Source: CAYWNK01 sp047639615 (GTDB lineage Bacteria; Planctomycetota; UBA1135; GCA-002686595). From it: a stretch of DNA of 11,323 bases. Numbering within the stretch: the stretch's first letter is position 1; every line of letters starts with the position of its first letter. The stretch spans positions 1-11,323 of the forward strand of contig JBLIOL010000174.1 of the NCBI GenBank assembly GCA_047639615.1, in the 5' to 3' direction. Under the pieces are notes generated by a model. It was not told the origin of the DNA and made no database searches. It was given only the letters and a program-made list of their open reading frames with translations. A program made the position numbers and the translations under genes. Shown in pieces: positions 1 to 6,733 of the stretch.

Positions 1-502
1 AGAGGAGCGCGCGCCGTTCGCCCGCGGGCAAGCGCCCAGCGCGGGCCTCGGAGAGAGCAAAGCCCAGATCGCGAGCACCCTCCACCCGTTCGGTCAGCAG
101 CTCCAGCTCCCAACCGAAGCCGCTCAATCGCCGAGCACGAGCGGCCACCACGCGCGGGGTCAGGAAGCCCGCCGTCCGCAGCTCCTCCGAGAGCAGCAAC
201 TCGCGGAAGGGCCGCTCGGGCCCGAGGTAGCGACCGCCGGTGATCCCGCGCAGCAAGCCACCATGCTGAAAGCGCCGCACCAAGAGCGCGCCACCGTCCA
301 AGGCCACCTGCCCCATGGACCCGCGACCCGTCAGGTTGGTGAGCGTGGTCGGCGCATCGCTGACCACGGAATAGCCAGCCCTTTGGAGCTCGCTAGCGCG
401 CTCCTCCCAGACCGCCAACCAACCCTCGGACGACCCCGTCCAGGCATAGCCCGGAGGGAGTGTCACTGGACCGTGATCGGTGGCAGGCCGAGAGTCGGAC
501 AT
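1..502 (-). CDS. Kdo kinase-like (KdkA/WaaP family) lipopolysaccharide kinase, 3' part cut off by window edge
   Basis: Reading the minus strand from ATG 502 gives about 167 codons with no stop before the window edge, so the C-terminal half is missing. The stretch at residues 75-121 resembles the N-lobe of 3-deoxy-D-manno-octulosonic acid kinases and related LPS core kinases: VRRFQHGGLLRG, then GGRYLGPERPFREL, then a helix ending in a TPRVVAAR motif. A Gly-rich loop, GRGSMGQ, sits just before it at 59-65. Family knowledge: these kinases act on the cytoplasmic side of the inner membrane and phosphorylate Kdo or heptose of lipid A-core. The catalytic HxD and DxD motifs lie outside the window, so activity cannot be judged. 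The start lies 29 bp after the kptA stop, so the two are probably co-transcribed. There is no clear Shine-Dalgarno; TTGAAG just upstream is weak. An InaA-like or other small kinase is the alternative. Confidence 0.72.
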   Translation of the reverse strand, partial: MSDSRPATDHGPVTLPPGYAWTGSSEGWLAVWEERASELQRAGYSVVSDAPTTLTNLTGRGSMGQVALDGGALLVRRFQHGGLLRGITGGRYLGPERPFRELLLSEELRTAGFLTPRVVAARARRLSGFGWELELLTERVEGARDLGFALSEARAGRLPAGERRALL

Positions 503-531
503 GGCTTCAAGGCGCGCCAGGCGCCATGCGG

Positions 532-1617
532 TTACAGACCGGCGCCGAAGCCGCCGCCACCACCGCCGTCGCCTGAAGCTTCGGCAGCACGCGGTTCTTC
601 CTTACGCTCGGGCTTACGCTCGGGCTTGCGCTCGGGCTCAGGCCTACGCTCGGGCCTGCGCTCGGGCTCAGACTGACGCTCAGGCCTACGCTCAGGCCTG
701 CGCTCGGGCTCGGACTGACGCTCGGACTGACGCTCGGGCTGACGCTCGGGTTGACGCTCGGGCTGACGCTCGGGCTGACGCTCGGGTGCGGGGCGCTCGC
801 TGCGAGCCGGTTGGGCTTCGCTTCGCTCACGCGGTGCTTCCTTGCCTTCGTCGCTCCAGGCGCTGACCGGCTCTTCGCGCAGGCGCGGCTGGTAGTCCTC
901 GTTGCGATCGCTACTGCGGCCACGGTCGTTACCGCGATCTCCGCCGCGATCTCCGCCGCGATCGTTGTCACGTCCACGCCCACGGCCGCGTCCACCGGAG
1001 CTGCGACCTCGGCCACCGCCTCCGCTACTGCGACGTCCGCGAGTGAAGCTCTCCCGGCGAATACCATCGTCTTGGCTCTCGCCAATATCGATGTAGTCCA
1101 CCGGAATGGACTCGGACAGGAAGAGCGAGTGGCGATCGTAGAAGTCGATGCCGTCCTCCCAAGCTTCCCGTGCCCGCACGGTGATGACCACGTACTCGGG
1201 CGCCGCGCGACGGCCGGCTTCGCGGGCGTCGTCCTCGGTCAATGCCAAGTGCAGGTAGGTGCGGCGACCAGCGCGCAGGCCACTACGCTCGGCGCGGTCC
1301 GCGTCGCGGCTTCCGATGCCAACGTAGAGGAACTTCGGCGGCTCGGTGGAGTCACCGGCCTCGATGTGGATCGAGTGCCCGTAGAGGGCGCGCACCTTGT
1401 TGTCCTTGATCTGGTAGCGAATGCGGTCACCGGTCTCGATGGCCACAGCCACGTCGTCGTCGGTGACAGCCTCGCCGAGGCGTTCGTTGAGGGCACAGAC
1501 CACGTCTCCGAGGTCGCCCCAGCCCTGTTTATCGAGCTCGAGATCGAACTCCTCCGGCTGGTGCCGAAGCATGTAGGCGAGAGAGCGAGTGATCTGTTCT
1601 GTGAGGCTTCCGTGCAT
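532..1617 (-). CDS. kptA: RNA 2'-phosphotransferase (Tpt1/KptA family) with long RGG and PERQ-repeat C-terminal tail
   Basis: 361 aa, against about 180-220 for typical bacterial KptA. Family reaction: transfer of an internal RNA 2'-phosphate to NAD+, giving 2'-OH RNA, ADP-ribose 1'',2''-cyclic phosphate and nicotinamide. Residues 1-180 form the enzyme. LRHQPEEFDLELDKQGW (17-33) carries the family Arg18-His19 pair, VRALYGHSI (75-83) carries the second Arg (R76) and the GHS motif, and RRTYLHLAL (118-126) carries the third Arg (R119). FYDRHSLFLSESIP (159-172) matches the family C-terminal core. So the Arg-His-Arg-Arg tetrad appears intact, but the usual LYHGT reads LYVG (97-100) and VHLS reads LHLA. 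Residues 193-234 are an RG/RGG-rich segment, 277-340 are PERQ/PERR/PERK tetrapeptides, and the end is a glycine run followed by FGAGL. The tail is predicted disordered and positively charged, so RNA binding is a reasonable inference. No strong ribosome binding site precedes ATG 1617. The role of KptA in bacteria is unresolved in general. Confidence 0.87.
   Translation of the reverse strand: MHGSLTEQITRSLAYMLRHQPEEFDLELDKQGWGDLGDVVCALNERLGEAVTDDDVAVAIETGDRIRYQIKDNKVRALYGHSIHIEAGDSTEPPKFLYVGIGSRDADRAERSGLRAGRRTYLHLALTEDDAREAGRRAAPEYVVITVRAREAWEDGIDFYDRHSLFLSESIPVDYIDIGESQDDGIRRESFTRGRRSSGGGGRGRSSGGRGRGRGRDNDRGGDRGGDRGNDRGRSSDRNEDYQPRLREEPVSAWSDEGKEAPRERSEAQPARSERPAPERQPERQPERQPERQPERQSERQSEPERRPERRPERQSEPERRPERRPEPERKPERKPERKEEPRAAEASGDGGGGGGFGAGL
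598..789 (-). repeat. Imperfect 12-bp tandem repeat within kptA encoding PERQ-type tetrapeptides
   Basis: On the plus strand the unit is close to CTCGGGCTGACG, repeated with point changes for about 16 units. It stays in frame throughout and encodes Pro-Glu-Arg-Gln/Arg/Lys with occasional Ser-Glu insertions (residues 277-340 of the protein). Copy number is likely to vary between strains, as with other short in-frame repeats; that is inference. Confidence 0.85.
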
Positions 1618-1680
1618 GTTGCGCTACGCCTGACGGGGTTGCCGGACGTGTTTTGGGGGGTAGGTGAGGGATTCTATGGC

Positions 1681-1709
1681 CCCGGGCGCCATATTGCGAG
1701 GCGCCCGGG
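1681..1709 (-). terminator. Perfect 10-bp GC hairpin after the DAACS gene
   Basis: CCCGGGCGCC at 1681-1690 pairs perfectly with GGCGCCCGGG at 1700-1709 across a 9-nt loop. It begins 11 nt beyond the symporter stop on the minus strand and lies between that gene and kptA. There is no run of T after the stem in that direction, so it is either a weak intrinsic terminator or an RNA 3'-end stabiliser. It implies that kptA has its own promoter or depends on read-through. Confidence 0.55.
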
Positions 1710-1720
1710 ACAGACCTGAC

Positions 1721-3316
1721 CTAGGAACTGGTGACTGGGTCCGCTGGGCCCTCTTCGCCCTCGCTACGGCTGATTACGGCGGCCCCACAGGTGTCGGACC
1801 AGACATTGACGACGGTTCGCAGCATGTCCAGGGGGCGATCCACGGCTAGCAGGAGGGCGGCACCCTCCACGGGCAGGCCCAGGGCCGAGAGAATCGTGAG
1901 CATCATCACCAGGCCGGCGCTGGGGATGCCAGCGGCCCCGATACTGGCCAGCAGGGCCAGCATCACGATAAAGCACTGCTGAACCAGGGTCAGAGGGTCG
2001 CCCCCCACGGTGGCGTAGTACTGGGCCAGGAAGATGACGCCGATGCACTCGTAGAGCGCCGTGCCGTCCATATTGACCGTGGCGCCCAGGGGCAGGGTGA
2101 AGGAGCCAACCTTGTTACTGACCCGGCCGCGGTCCTCCACGGTCTCCAGGGTGACCGGTAGGGTCATGCTGGAGGAGCTCGTGCTGAAGGCCGTCATCAG
2201 GGCCGGGGACATGGCCCGGAACCAGCGGATGGGCGAGATCTTGCCCACGAAGCGCAGCAGCAGCGGCAAGGTAATCACCGCGTGGATCAGGAGCGCCGCC
2301 GTGACCGTGAACATATAGAGCAGCAGCGCCTTGAAGGGCGCCAAGCCGGTGGCGGCCGTGACCTTCACCATCAGGGCGAAGACGCCGTAGGGCAAGAGCG
2401 AGAGCACGCCCTTGGCCATGGTCATCATGACCTCCAGCAGACTCTCGAAGCTCTCGCGCACGCGCTTCCCATGGGGATCCGGCGTACGCGTGATGAAGTA
2501 GCCCAAGATCAAGGCGAAGAAGATGATCGAGAGCATCGCCGAGTTGTCGCTGAAGGCAGCGAACACATTGCTCGGCACCATGCGCTTGAGCACCTCCACG
2601 AACTGCAGGGTGTCGCCCCCACCCTCGAAGCGTTCGTAGGCTAAACCTAGGCTAGCGCCCGTTCCCGGCTGGATCAGGTTGACCAGAGTCTGGCCCACCA
2701 TGATCGCAAGCAGCGAGCTGGCCATGTAGTAGGCGAAGGTCTTACCGCCCAAGCGGCGCAGGTCCTTCATGGTGCCCACGCCGGCCACGCCGGAGACGAT
2801 CGAGGTCAGGACCAAGGGCACGATCAACATCTTGAGTAGGGCGATGAAGATGTCCGCCACGAAGGCGAATGGCCACAGCCAACGCGCACGTGCGGAGCTC
2901 GGGTCCATGCCCAAGGAGAGCGCGCGAATGCCGGGCTCATCCTTGCTCCAAGTCACTCCCTCCTGGATCGGGTTGATCGGCAGCAGCCAGACCACCTGGC
3001 CGTTCTTGCCGAGGTCGAGCAGATCCGTTTGGAAGGCCTCGGCGGAGCCCAGGAGCACCACGCGCTCCTCTTCCGTTCCGCGCTCGAGCACGGCCCCGCG
3101 GAATTCAGCCCCGGCACTCAGCTTGGCCTTGGCCGCCGGACCACCGGAATCTACCTGCGACAGGCGGATGCCCTGATCCGCGGACTCGAATTTGGCCCCC
3201 ACCCAGGCCTCGTCAGGGAAGCTGATCTGCAATCCGATCCCGACAAATACGCCGGCCAACATCCAGGCCAGGACTTTCCAGTGCAGCGCCATGCGCTTTT
3301 TCTCGGTGCCTTCCAT
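1721..3316 (-). CDS. DAACS-family Na+(or H+):glutamate/aspartate symporter with PDZ-like insert
   Basis: 531 aa, about 100 more than typical GltP/GltPh proteins. It shows all the hallmarks of the dicarboxylate/amino acid:cation symporter family. HP1 is the serine-rich AFSTSSSSMTLPVT (376-389), TM7 holds GATVNMDGTALYE (411-423), HP2 is GIPSAGLVMMLTIL (463-476), and TM8 is DRPLDMLRTVVNVWSD (493-508). TM8 keeps the residues matching GltPh D390, D394, R397, T398, N401 and D405. The retained Arg (R500) points to an acidic amino acid or dicarboxylate substrate. TM1 is about 12-32. TM2 begins near 146 and has the family sequence LLKMLIVPLVLTSIVSG. Between them, residues about 47-113 resemble a PDZ domain (GIRLSQVDSGGPAAKAKL followed by further beta strands), predicted to face the periplasm. 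Start choice: ATG 3316 has no Shine-Dalgarno, whereas Met9 (ATG 3292) follows purine-rich GAGAAAAAG and may be the true start. A GC hairpin follows the stop. Confidence 0.93.
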   Translation of the reverse strand: MEGTEKKRMALHWKVLAWMLAGVFVGIGLQISFPDEAWVGAKFESADQGIRLSQVDSGGPAAKAKLSAGAEFRGAVLERGTEEERVVLLGSAEAFQTDLLDLGKNGQVVWLLPINPIQEGVTWSKDEPGIRALSLGMDPSSARARWLWPFAFVADIFIALLKMLIVPLVLTSIVSGVAGVGTMKDLRRLGGKTFAYYMASSLLAIMVGQTLVNLIQPGTGASLGLAYERFEGGGDTLQFVEVLKRMVPSNVFAAFSDNSAMLSIIFFALILGYFITRTPDPHGKRVRESFESLLEVMMTMAKGVLSLLPYGVFALMVKVTAATGLAPFKALLLYMFTVTAALLIHAVITLPLLLRFVGKISPIRWFRAMSPALMTAFSTSSSSMTLPVTLETVEDRGRVSNKVGSFTLPLGATVNMDGTALYECIGVIFLAQYYATVGGDPLTLVQQCFIVMLALLASIGAAGIPSAGLVMMLTILSALGLPVEGAALLLAVDRPLDMLRTVVNVWSDTCGAAVISRSEGEEGPADPVTSS

Positions 3317-3368
3317 GGCAGGAGAATACGGCCTGGAGCCCAGATCGTCAGAGAACTATCCCCCTGTG

Positions 3369-3722
3369 CTACGCCGCAGCCCCATCCCCGGGTGTATCCC
3401 GGGGCCCGCCTTGGGCGGCCTGGGATGGAGCGCCCGGGGGAGTTGCCTTCCGATTGCAACTCCCACCGGGAGCCCCGATGCGATTCCCTCCCGATCCGCC
3501 GGGAGCCAGCGACGGGCTGCTAGCTGCTGGCTCAAAGCCTGCACCCAACAACCGTTGCATGAGCGCCCCCGACCCACGAACCTCGACACAGAGCCTTTCC
3601 CCAGTCTCTCTATCGAGCCACTCCAGAGTCGTCCCCCCCCATTGCTCACCCGCGTCCAAGGACGCGATGGGTGTGCTTCTCTCGGGCAGGTCGGAATCAG
3701 GAAGTGAAAGGTCGGTGTTCAT
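3369..3722 (-). CDS. Doubtful small hypothetical protein (117 aa)
   Basis: ATG 3722 opens a 117-codon frame whose first half (residues 1-55, acidic, with EQWGGTTLEWLDRETGERL) reads like a plausible small beta-rich protein. Its second half is Gly/Pro/Ser/Ala-rich sequence produced by hairpin-forming DNA. Codon choice (many GGG, AGA, TCG, ACT) is less disciplined than in the neighbouring genes. There is no Shine-Dalgarno, and a further in-frame ATG lies upstream at 3785. It would sit 52 bp upstream of the DAACS start in the same orientation. I do not recognise a family and think it more likely non-coding. Confidence 0.22.
   Translation of the reverse strand: MNTDLSLPDSDLPERSTPIASLDAGEQWGGTTLEWLDRETGERLCVEVRGSGALMQRLLGAGFEPAASSPSLAPGGSGGNRIGAPGGSCNRKATPPGAPSQAAQGGPRDTPGDGAAA
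3386..3533. repeat. Cluster of three perfect inverted repeats
   Basis: CCCCGGG (3386-3392) pairs with CCCGGGG (3398-3404) over a 5-nt loop. GGGAGTTGC (3438-3446) pairs with GCAACTCCC (3456-3464) over a 9-nt loop. GAGCCAGC (3503-3510) pairs with GCTGGCTC (3526-3533) over a 15-nt loop. A 9-bp direct repeat, CCGGGAGCC, occurs at 3467-3475 and 3499-3507. Together they could fold as a structured RNA leader upstream of the DAACS gene, but no known motif is recognised. Confidence 0.5.
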
Positions 3723-4027
3723 CGGATCGGTCAGGTTTCGCGTGGGAACTCCGCCCCCCGGCGGACTCCCATGAGGAGATACCAACGCCCGAGCCGCGGA
3801 GATATTTCCCTCCTTACAGAGGGCTATCCAAGGCCGAGCCCCAGCAGGACCGGAGGAACGGCACGCGTTCCCATGACTTCATTCCGATAACGCGCCTCTC
3901 GGTTGCAGCTGTTCCAAAGGGATCATGAAAGAGTCCCGTAGGACGCAGGCCGGCGCACGTTTCTGAGACACACGCACGAGGGACCCAGCCGACGGAAAAT
4001 GTAGCGCTCAGGGGCAGGCCTGGGCCC

Positions 4028-4054
4028 ACGGCGCCCGGCCGCAGGCCGGGCGCC
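4028..4054. repeat. Intergenic GC hairpin, copy A of a motif recurring at 11179
   Basis: GGCGCCCGGCC (4030-4040) pairs perfectly with GGCCGGGCGCC (4044-4054) around a GCA triloop. The 21 bases at 4028-4048 match 11179-11199 at 19 positions, differing only at two adjacent bases. Both copies are intergenic and keep the CGGCC-GCA-GGCCG core. This resembles a REP-like palindromic element, though two copies cannot establish a family. Confidence 0.6.
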
Positions 4055-4145
4055 TTCGGTTCCTAGCGCCTTGTCACTCACAATCCCGCCATCGATTTCA
4101 CGCAGTGCCTGCGTCCCGAGTTCAGGCGCATGGGCTCACAAACGA

Positions 4146-4182
4146 GAGGGCGGAGAGCAGCTATGCGCTGCCCTCCGCCCTC
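4146..4182 (-). terminator. Hairpin terminator of the phosphodiesterase gene
   Basis: Bases 4146-4161 pair with 4167-4182 as a 16-position stem with one A/C mismatch (4156 against 4172) and a 5-nt loop. The hairpin begins about 30 nt past the gene's stop codon on the minus strand. It is followed in that direction by TCGTTTGTG, a partial T-tract. Position and shape fit factor-independent termination. Confidence 0.72.
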
Positions 4183-4211
4183 ACACAATCCGCTTACTCG
4201 TGCAGCCGGCG

Positions 4212-6677
4212 TTACTTGGCCAACTCCAAGGGTTCCAGTTCCATGTCGGCCGGCACGTCGACGCCGAGGCTGTCGAGCACCGTGGGCGCGATGTGCAGCA
4301 CGCTGACACCACCCTCGGGAATGGTCACCTTGCGGTTGGAGAAGAAGATGCCCGTCACCAGGTCGGGCGAGTTCGAGGCGTGATCTCCGGACCAGCGGTT
4401 CGTGTTGTTCTTGTAGATAGGACCGGCGACCACGCGACCATCCACATCCTTGAGCGACATTTTGCCCACCACCGTGCCCCAGGAGGCGCGGTAGAACTCG
4501 GCGAAGCCGATCATCAGGTCGGAGCACAGGTAGTCCGTGGTCTTCCAGTCGCCGGGATACTTGTCCCACATGATCGTGGCGTCCTGGACCGAGTGCACGG
4601 GCGTCTCGTAGGGCGCGTCCTCAGGACCCGTATCCATCGCCGCCAGCAGGTCCGCTTGGATCTTCTCCAGGACAGCGCGGGCTTCCTCGACGGGCACGAT
4701 GCCATTGGGCTCACGGCCCTCGAGGTTCAGGTAGATCATGCCGAGCCCCACGCCATAGGCCTGGGTACGGCTCCAATCCACGTAGTTGAAGGGGGTCTTG
4801 CCGTCGCTCCGAGTGACGCCATCCTTCAGCTTCAGGTAGCCGGCGGCGTGCAGGAAGTTGTTCACTTCCATGCCGCGGCGGTAACTGGTGAAGCCGTGGT
4901 CAGCACACAGGATCAGGGTGTCCTCGGGGTTCATCTTCTCGAGCACCTCCCCCACGCGCTTGTCGATCTGCTTGTAGATGGCCGGGATTGCATCCGCGTA
5001 GCTGATCTCCTCGCCGAAGAGCTCGATGGTGCGCTTGGCCATCTCCGCATCATGCCCCGGGTGCAGGGGATCATAGAAGCGATACATGATGTGCTGCATG
5101 CGATCCGATGTGCTGTAGACGCTGAAGAGCAAGTCCCAGTCGTCACGTGCCATGGAGGCCAGGGTCAAGCGCCGGCGCCAACCCATGGTGAACTCGATGT
5201 CCTCGAGGAACACCGTGGGGTCCAGGGCCTTGTCTTTGAGCTGGTTGGTCATGCAGGACCAGCCGAGGGTCTCGTAGGGACTGCCACTCCACTTGGCGAG
5301 GTCTCCGGAGAAGCTCGCGGGCTGGCTGACCGGCTGCCAGAAGGGCGGAGCCTCGGGATCGATGTCGAAGGTCGACAGGTAGAGCACCAGGTCGTCGTCG
5401 AGACTATTCAGGCGCGCACGGGTGATGGCGTTGGCCTTGACCAGCGGGTTCAGCTCGAAGGGCAGGCGATACCAATCCGACCAGTCTCCCACCTTTAGGT
5501 GCTGAGTTTGGCCGGCAATCGTCAGTTTGATGCCGTCGTCTTCACGCTCGATCACCATCGGCAAGCTGGTGCGATGCTTGTGCTCGGCCTTGCCGCGGTA
5601 GTTCGGGTTAGCGCCGATGAAGACGCCGTATTCGGCTAGCTCTTCTTCGAGTTCGCCCTGACGGGCGCGAATTTCGCCCATCTCCTTCCAGCCCAGGTCG
5701 GGGGAGTTTTGCTTGCGATCTTCGAGTGCATCCCACTCGTCGTTGAGCAGGCCCGACTCGTAGAAGTTCACCGGGCCGTAGACCTCGGTCTCGATGCGGC
5801 CATTGCGCTCGGAGACTTTGAATTCCGTACCGGTGCCGGAGCTGCCCGCGCTGGTGCCCTTGGGAGCCTTGTCCATGCTCAGCGGGCTGGTGGTGTAGAT
5901 GAACCAGTTGCCGTTGCCGGCGCTGCGGATGTCGGGCAGGCCAAGGCCGCCGAGCACGCGCGCTCCTTCGGGTGTCGGACGGCCGAAGGCAAGGGCCGCG
6001 TCGAGCACCAAAGACTTCTTGCCCGACTCGGCCGCGTAGTCCCACATGGCGGGCACGCGCACCTTGTTCGTGTAGATATTGCTGACCTCGCGCGGCACAT
6101 AGCCCTTGGCCCTGACCGCGCCATAGGCACCGACGCCGCCGAGCATGGCGGCCAGAAGCACGGCCACCATCTTGTTCATGCGCAACAGGAAGGCGAACAG
6201 GATCAGGAAGACCAGGAACAAGCCGACGCCCGCGCCGGCCACCAGGGTGGTGGTCTCGTTGGTGGCCAGAATTCCAAGCAGGCCACCGGGCTCAAGCTCG
6301 GCCGGCGTCTTGGTGGCGCGCCCCACGTGACCCTCGGCGGCGGAGATCGCGCCCGAGTCACTGATGGTGCGCAGGATGAAACTGGGCACCCCGTTCTCGT
6401 TCGGGTTCTGGCCCGTGTTGAGCGCGGCCCAACCCGCTGCGGATTCCGCAGGGTTGGTGGAGTGCAGCGGAGCAAAGGTGCCTTGCTCCGCCAGCTTGGA
6501 GAGGTTGGGCAGCTGCCCAGCTTCCATCATGGCCTGGGTCGTACGGGCATCAGCCCCGTCGAAGCCTAGGACGATGACGCGGCCTTCTTGCGCGCTTGCG
6601 GAGCTGGAGAGGCCGGCCAGAGCGGCCAGGAGGAGCCCAAGGGGCAGAAGTCTGTGCACGGAACGCTTGAGGAACAT
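4212..6677 (-). CDS. Membrane-anchored alkaline phosphatase superfamily protein (type I phosphodiesterase/nucleotide pyrophosphatase-like)
   Basis: 821 aa from ATG 6677. A signal peptide occupies residues 1-29 (KRSVHRL, then a Leu/Ala core, then SASA|QE), which is why I prefer this start over ATG 6749, 24 codons upstream. Superfamily metal ligands can be placed: D40 in VLGFDGAD, a probable nucleophile S79 in PAESAAGWAALNTG, D525 and H529 in STSDRMQH, D593 and H594 in CADHGF, and H766 in WSGDHASNSPD. The common HGI after the nucleophile region reads ENGV. The C-terminus has the family signature LHIAPTVLDSLGVDVP (794-809). Two hydrophobic helices (about 145-166 and 169-188), joined by positively charged RMNK, sit between the nucleophile and the remaining ligands. 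They would anchor the enzyme with both catalytic parts in the periplasm. The substrate cannot be read from sequence; phosphodiesters, nucleotides or phosphonates are all possible. It has its own terminator and faces a divergent gene, so it is probably monocistronic. Confidence 0.88.
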   Translation of the reverse strand: MFLKRSVHRLLPLGLLLAALAGLSSSASAQEGRVIVLGFDGADARTTQAMMEAGQLPNLSKLAEQGTFAPLHSTNPAESAAGWAALNTGQNPNENGVPSFILRTISDSGAISAAEGHVGRATKTPAELEPGGLLGILATNETTTLVAGAGVGLFLVFLILFAFLLRMNKMVAVLLAAMLGGVGAYGAVRAKGYVPREVSNIYTNKVRVPAMWDYAAESGKKSLVLDAALAFGRPTPEGARVLGGLGLPDIRSAGNGNWFIYTTSPLSMDKAPKGTSAGSSGTGTEFKVSERNGRIETEVYGPVNFYESGLLNDEWDALEDRKQNSPDLGWKEMGEIRARQGELEEELAEYGVFIGANPNYRGKAEHKHRTSLPMVIEREDDGIKLTIAGQTQHLKVGDWSDWYRLPFELNPLVKANAITRARLNSLDDDLVLYLSTFDIDPEAPPFWQPVSQPASFSGDLAKWSGSPYETLGWSCMTNQLKDKALDPTVFLEDIEFTMGWRRRLTLASMARDDWDLLFSVYSTSDRMQHIMYRFYDPLHPGHDAEMAKRTIELFGEEISYADAIPAIYKQIDKRVGEVLEKMNPEDTLILCADHGFTSYRRGMEVNNFLHAAGYLKLKDGVTRSDGKTPFNYVDWSRTQAYGVGLGMIYLNLEGREPNGIVPVEEARAVLEKIQADLLAAMDTGPEDAPYETPVHSVQDATIMWDKYPGDWKTTDYLCSDLMIGFAEFYRASWGTVVGKMSLKDVDGRVVAGPIYKNNTNRWSGDHASNSPDLVTGIFFSNRKVTIPEGGVSVLHIAPTVLDSLGVDVPADMELEPLELAK

Positions 6678-6733
6678 AGGGATCGCATACCGCCCGTGGA
6701 GGGGGCGGGCTAGACTGCCCAGCGGCCGAGACT

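Larger units (their letters stand above)
3317..4145. other. Long intergenic region rich in inverted repeats, no convincing gene
   Basis: About 0.9 kb lies between the start of the DAACS gene and the 3' terminator of the phosphodiesterase gene. Reading frames here lack recognisable domains and change character along their length. I saw no tRNA T-loop pattern, no rRNA-like sequence and no riboswitch core I know. Short perfect hairpins are frequent: 3386-3404, 3438-3464, 3503-3533, 3808-3823 and 4030-4054. The DAACS promoter must lie in the part nearest 3317, but I cannot assign -35/-10 boxes with confidence. Confidence 0.6.

Noticed and set aside
598..789. Direct repeats that could be a CRISPR array
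   Set aside because: Units are 12 bp with no spacers and code in frame for PERQ tetrapeptides.
480..866. Plus-strand frame with Ala-Arg-Ala-Gln/Tyr repeats resembling a repeat protein
   Set aside because: The repeats are the shadow of the in-frame 12-bp units that encode PERQ in kptA.
751..1719. 322-codon plus-strand frame opposite kptA
   Set aside because: It mirrors the KptA gene and its repeats, and the translation is Ala/Thr/Val low complexity with no family resemblance.
3500..3560. Possible tRNA because of paired arms around 3503-3533
   Set aside because: There is no T-loop consensus, no acceptor stem closing the arms and no CCA end on either strand.
4071..5498. 475-codon plus-strand frame opposite the phosphodiesterase gene
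   Set aside because: It is antisense to a clear alkaline-phosphatase-superfamily gene, its translation is His/Val/Gly-rich without any domain, and such frames are expected opposite GC-rich genes.
5709..6569. 286-codon plus-strand frame
   Set aside because: It is antisense to the N-terminal half of the phosphodiesterase, with no domain and no ribosome binding site.
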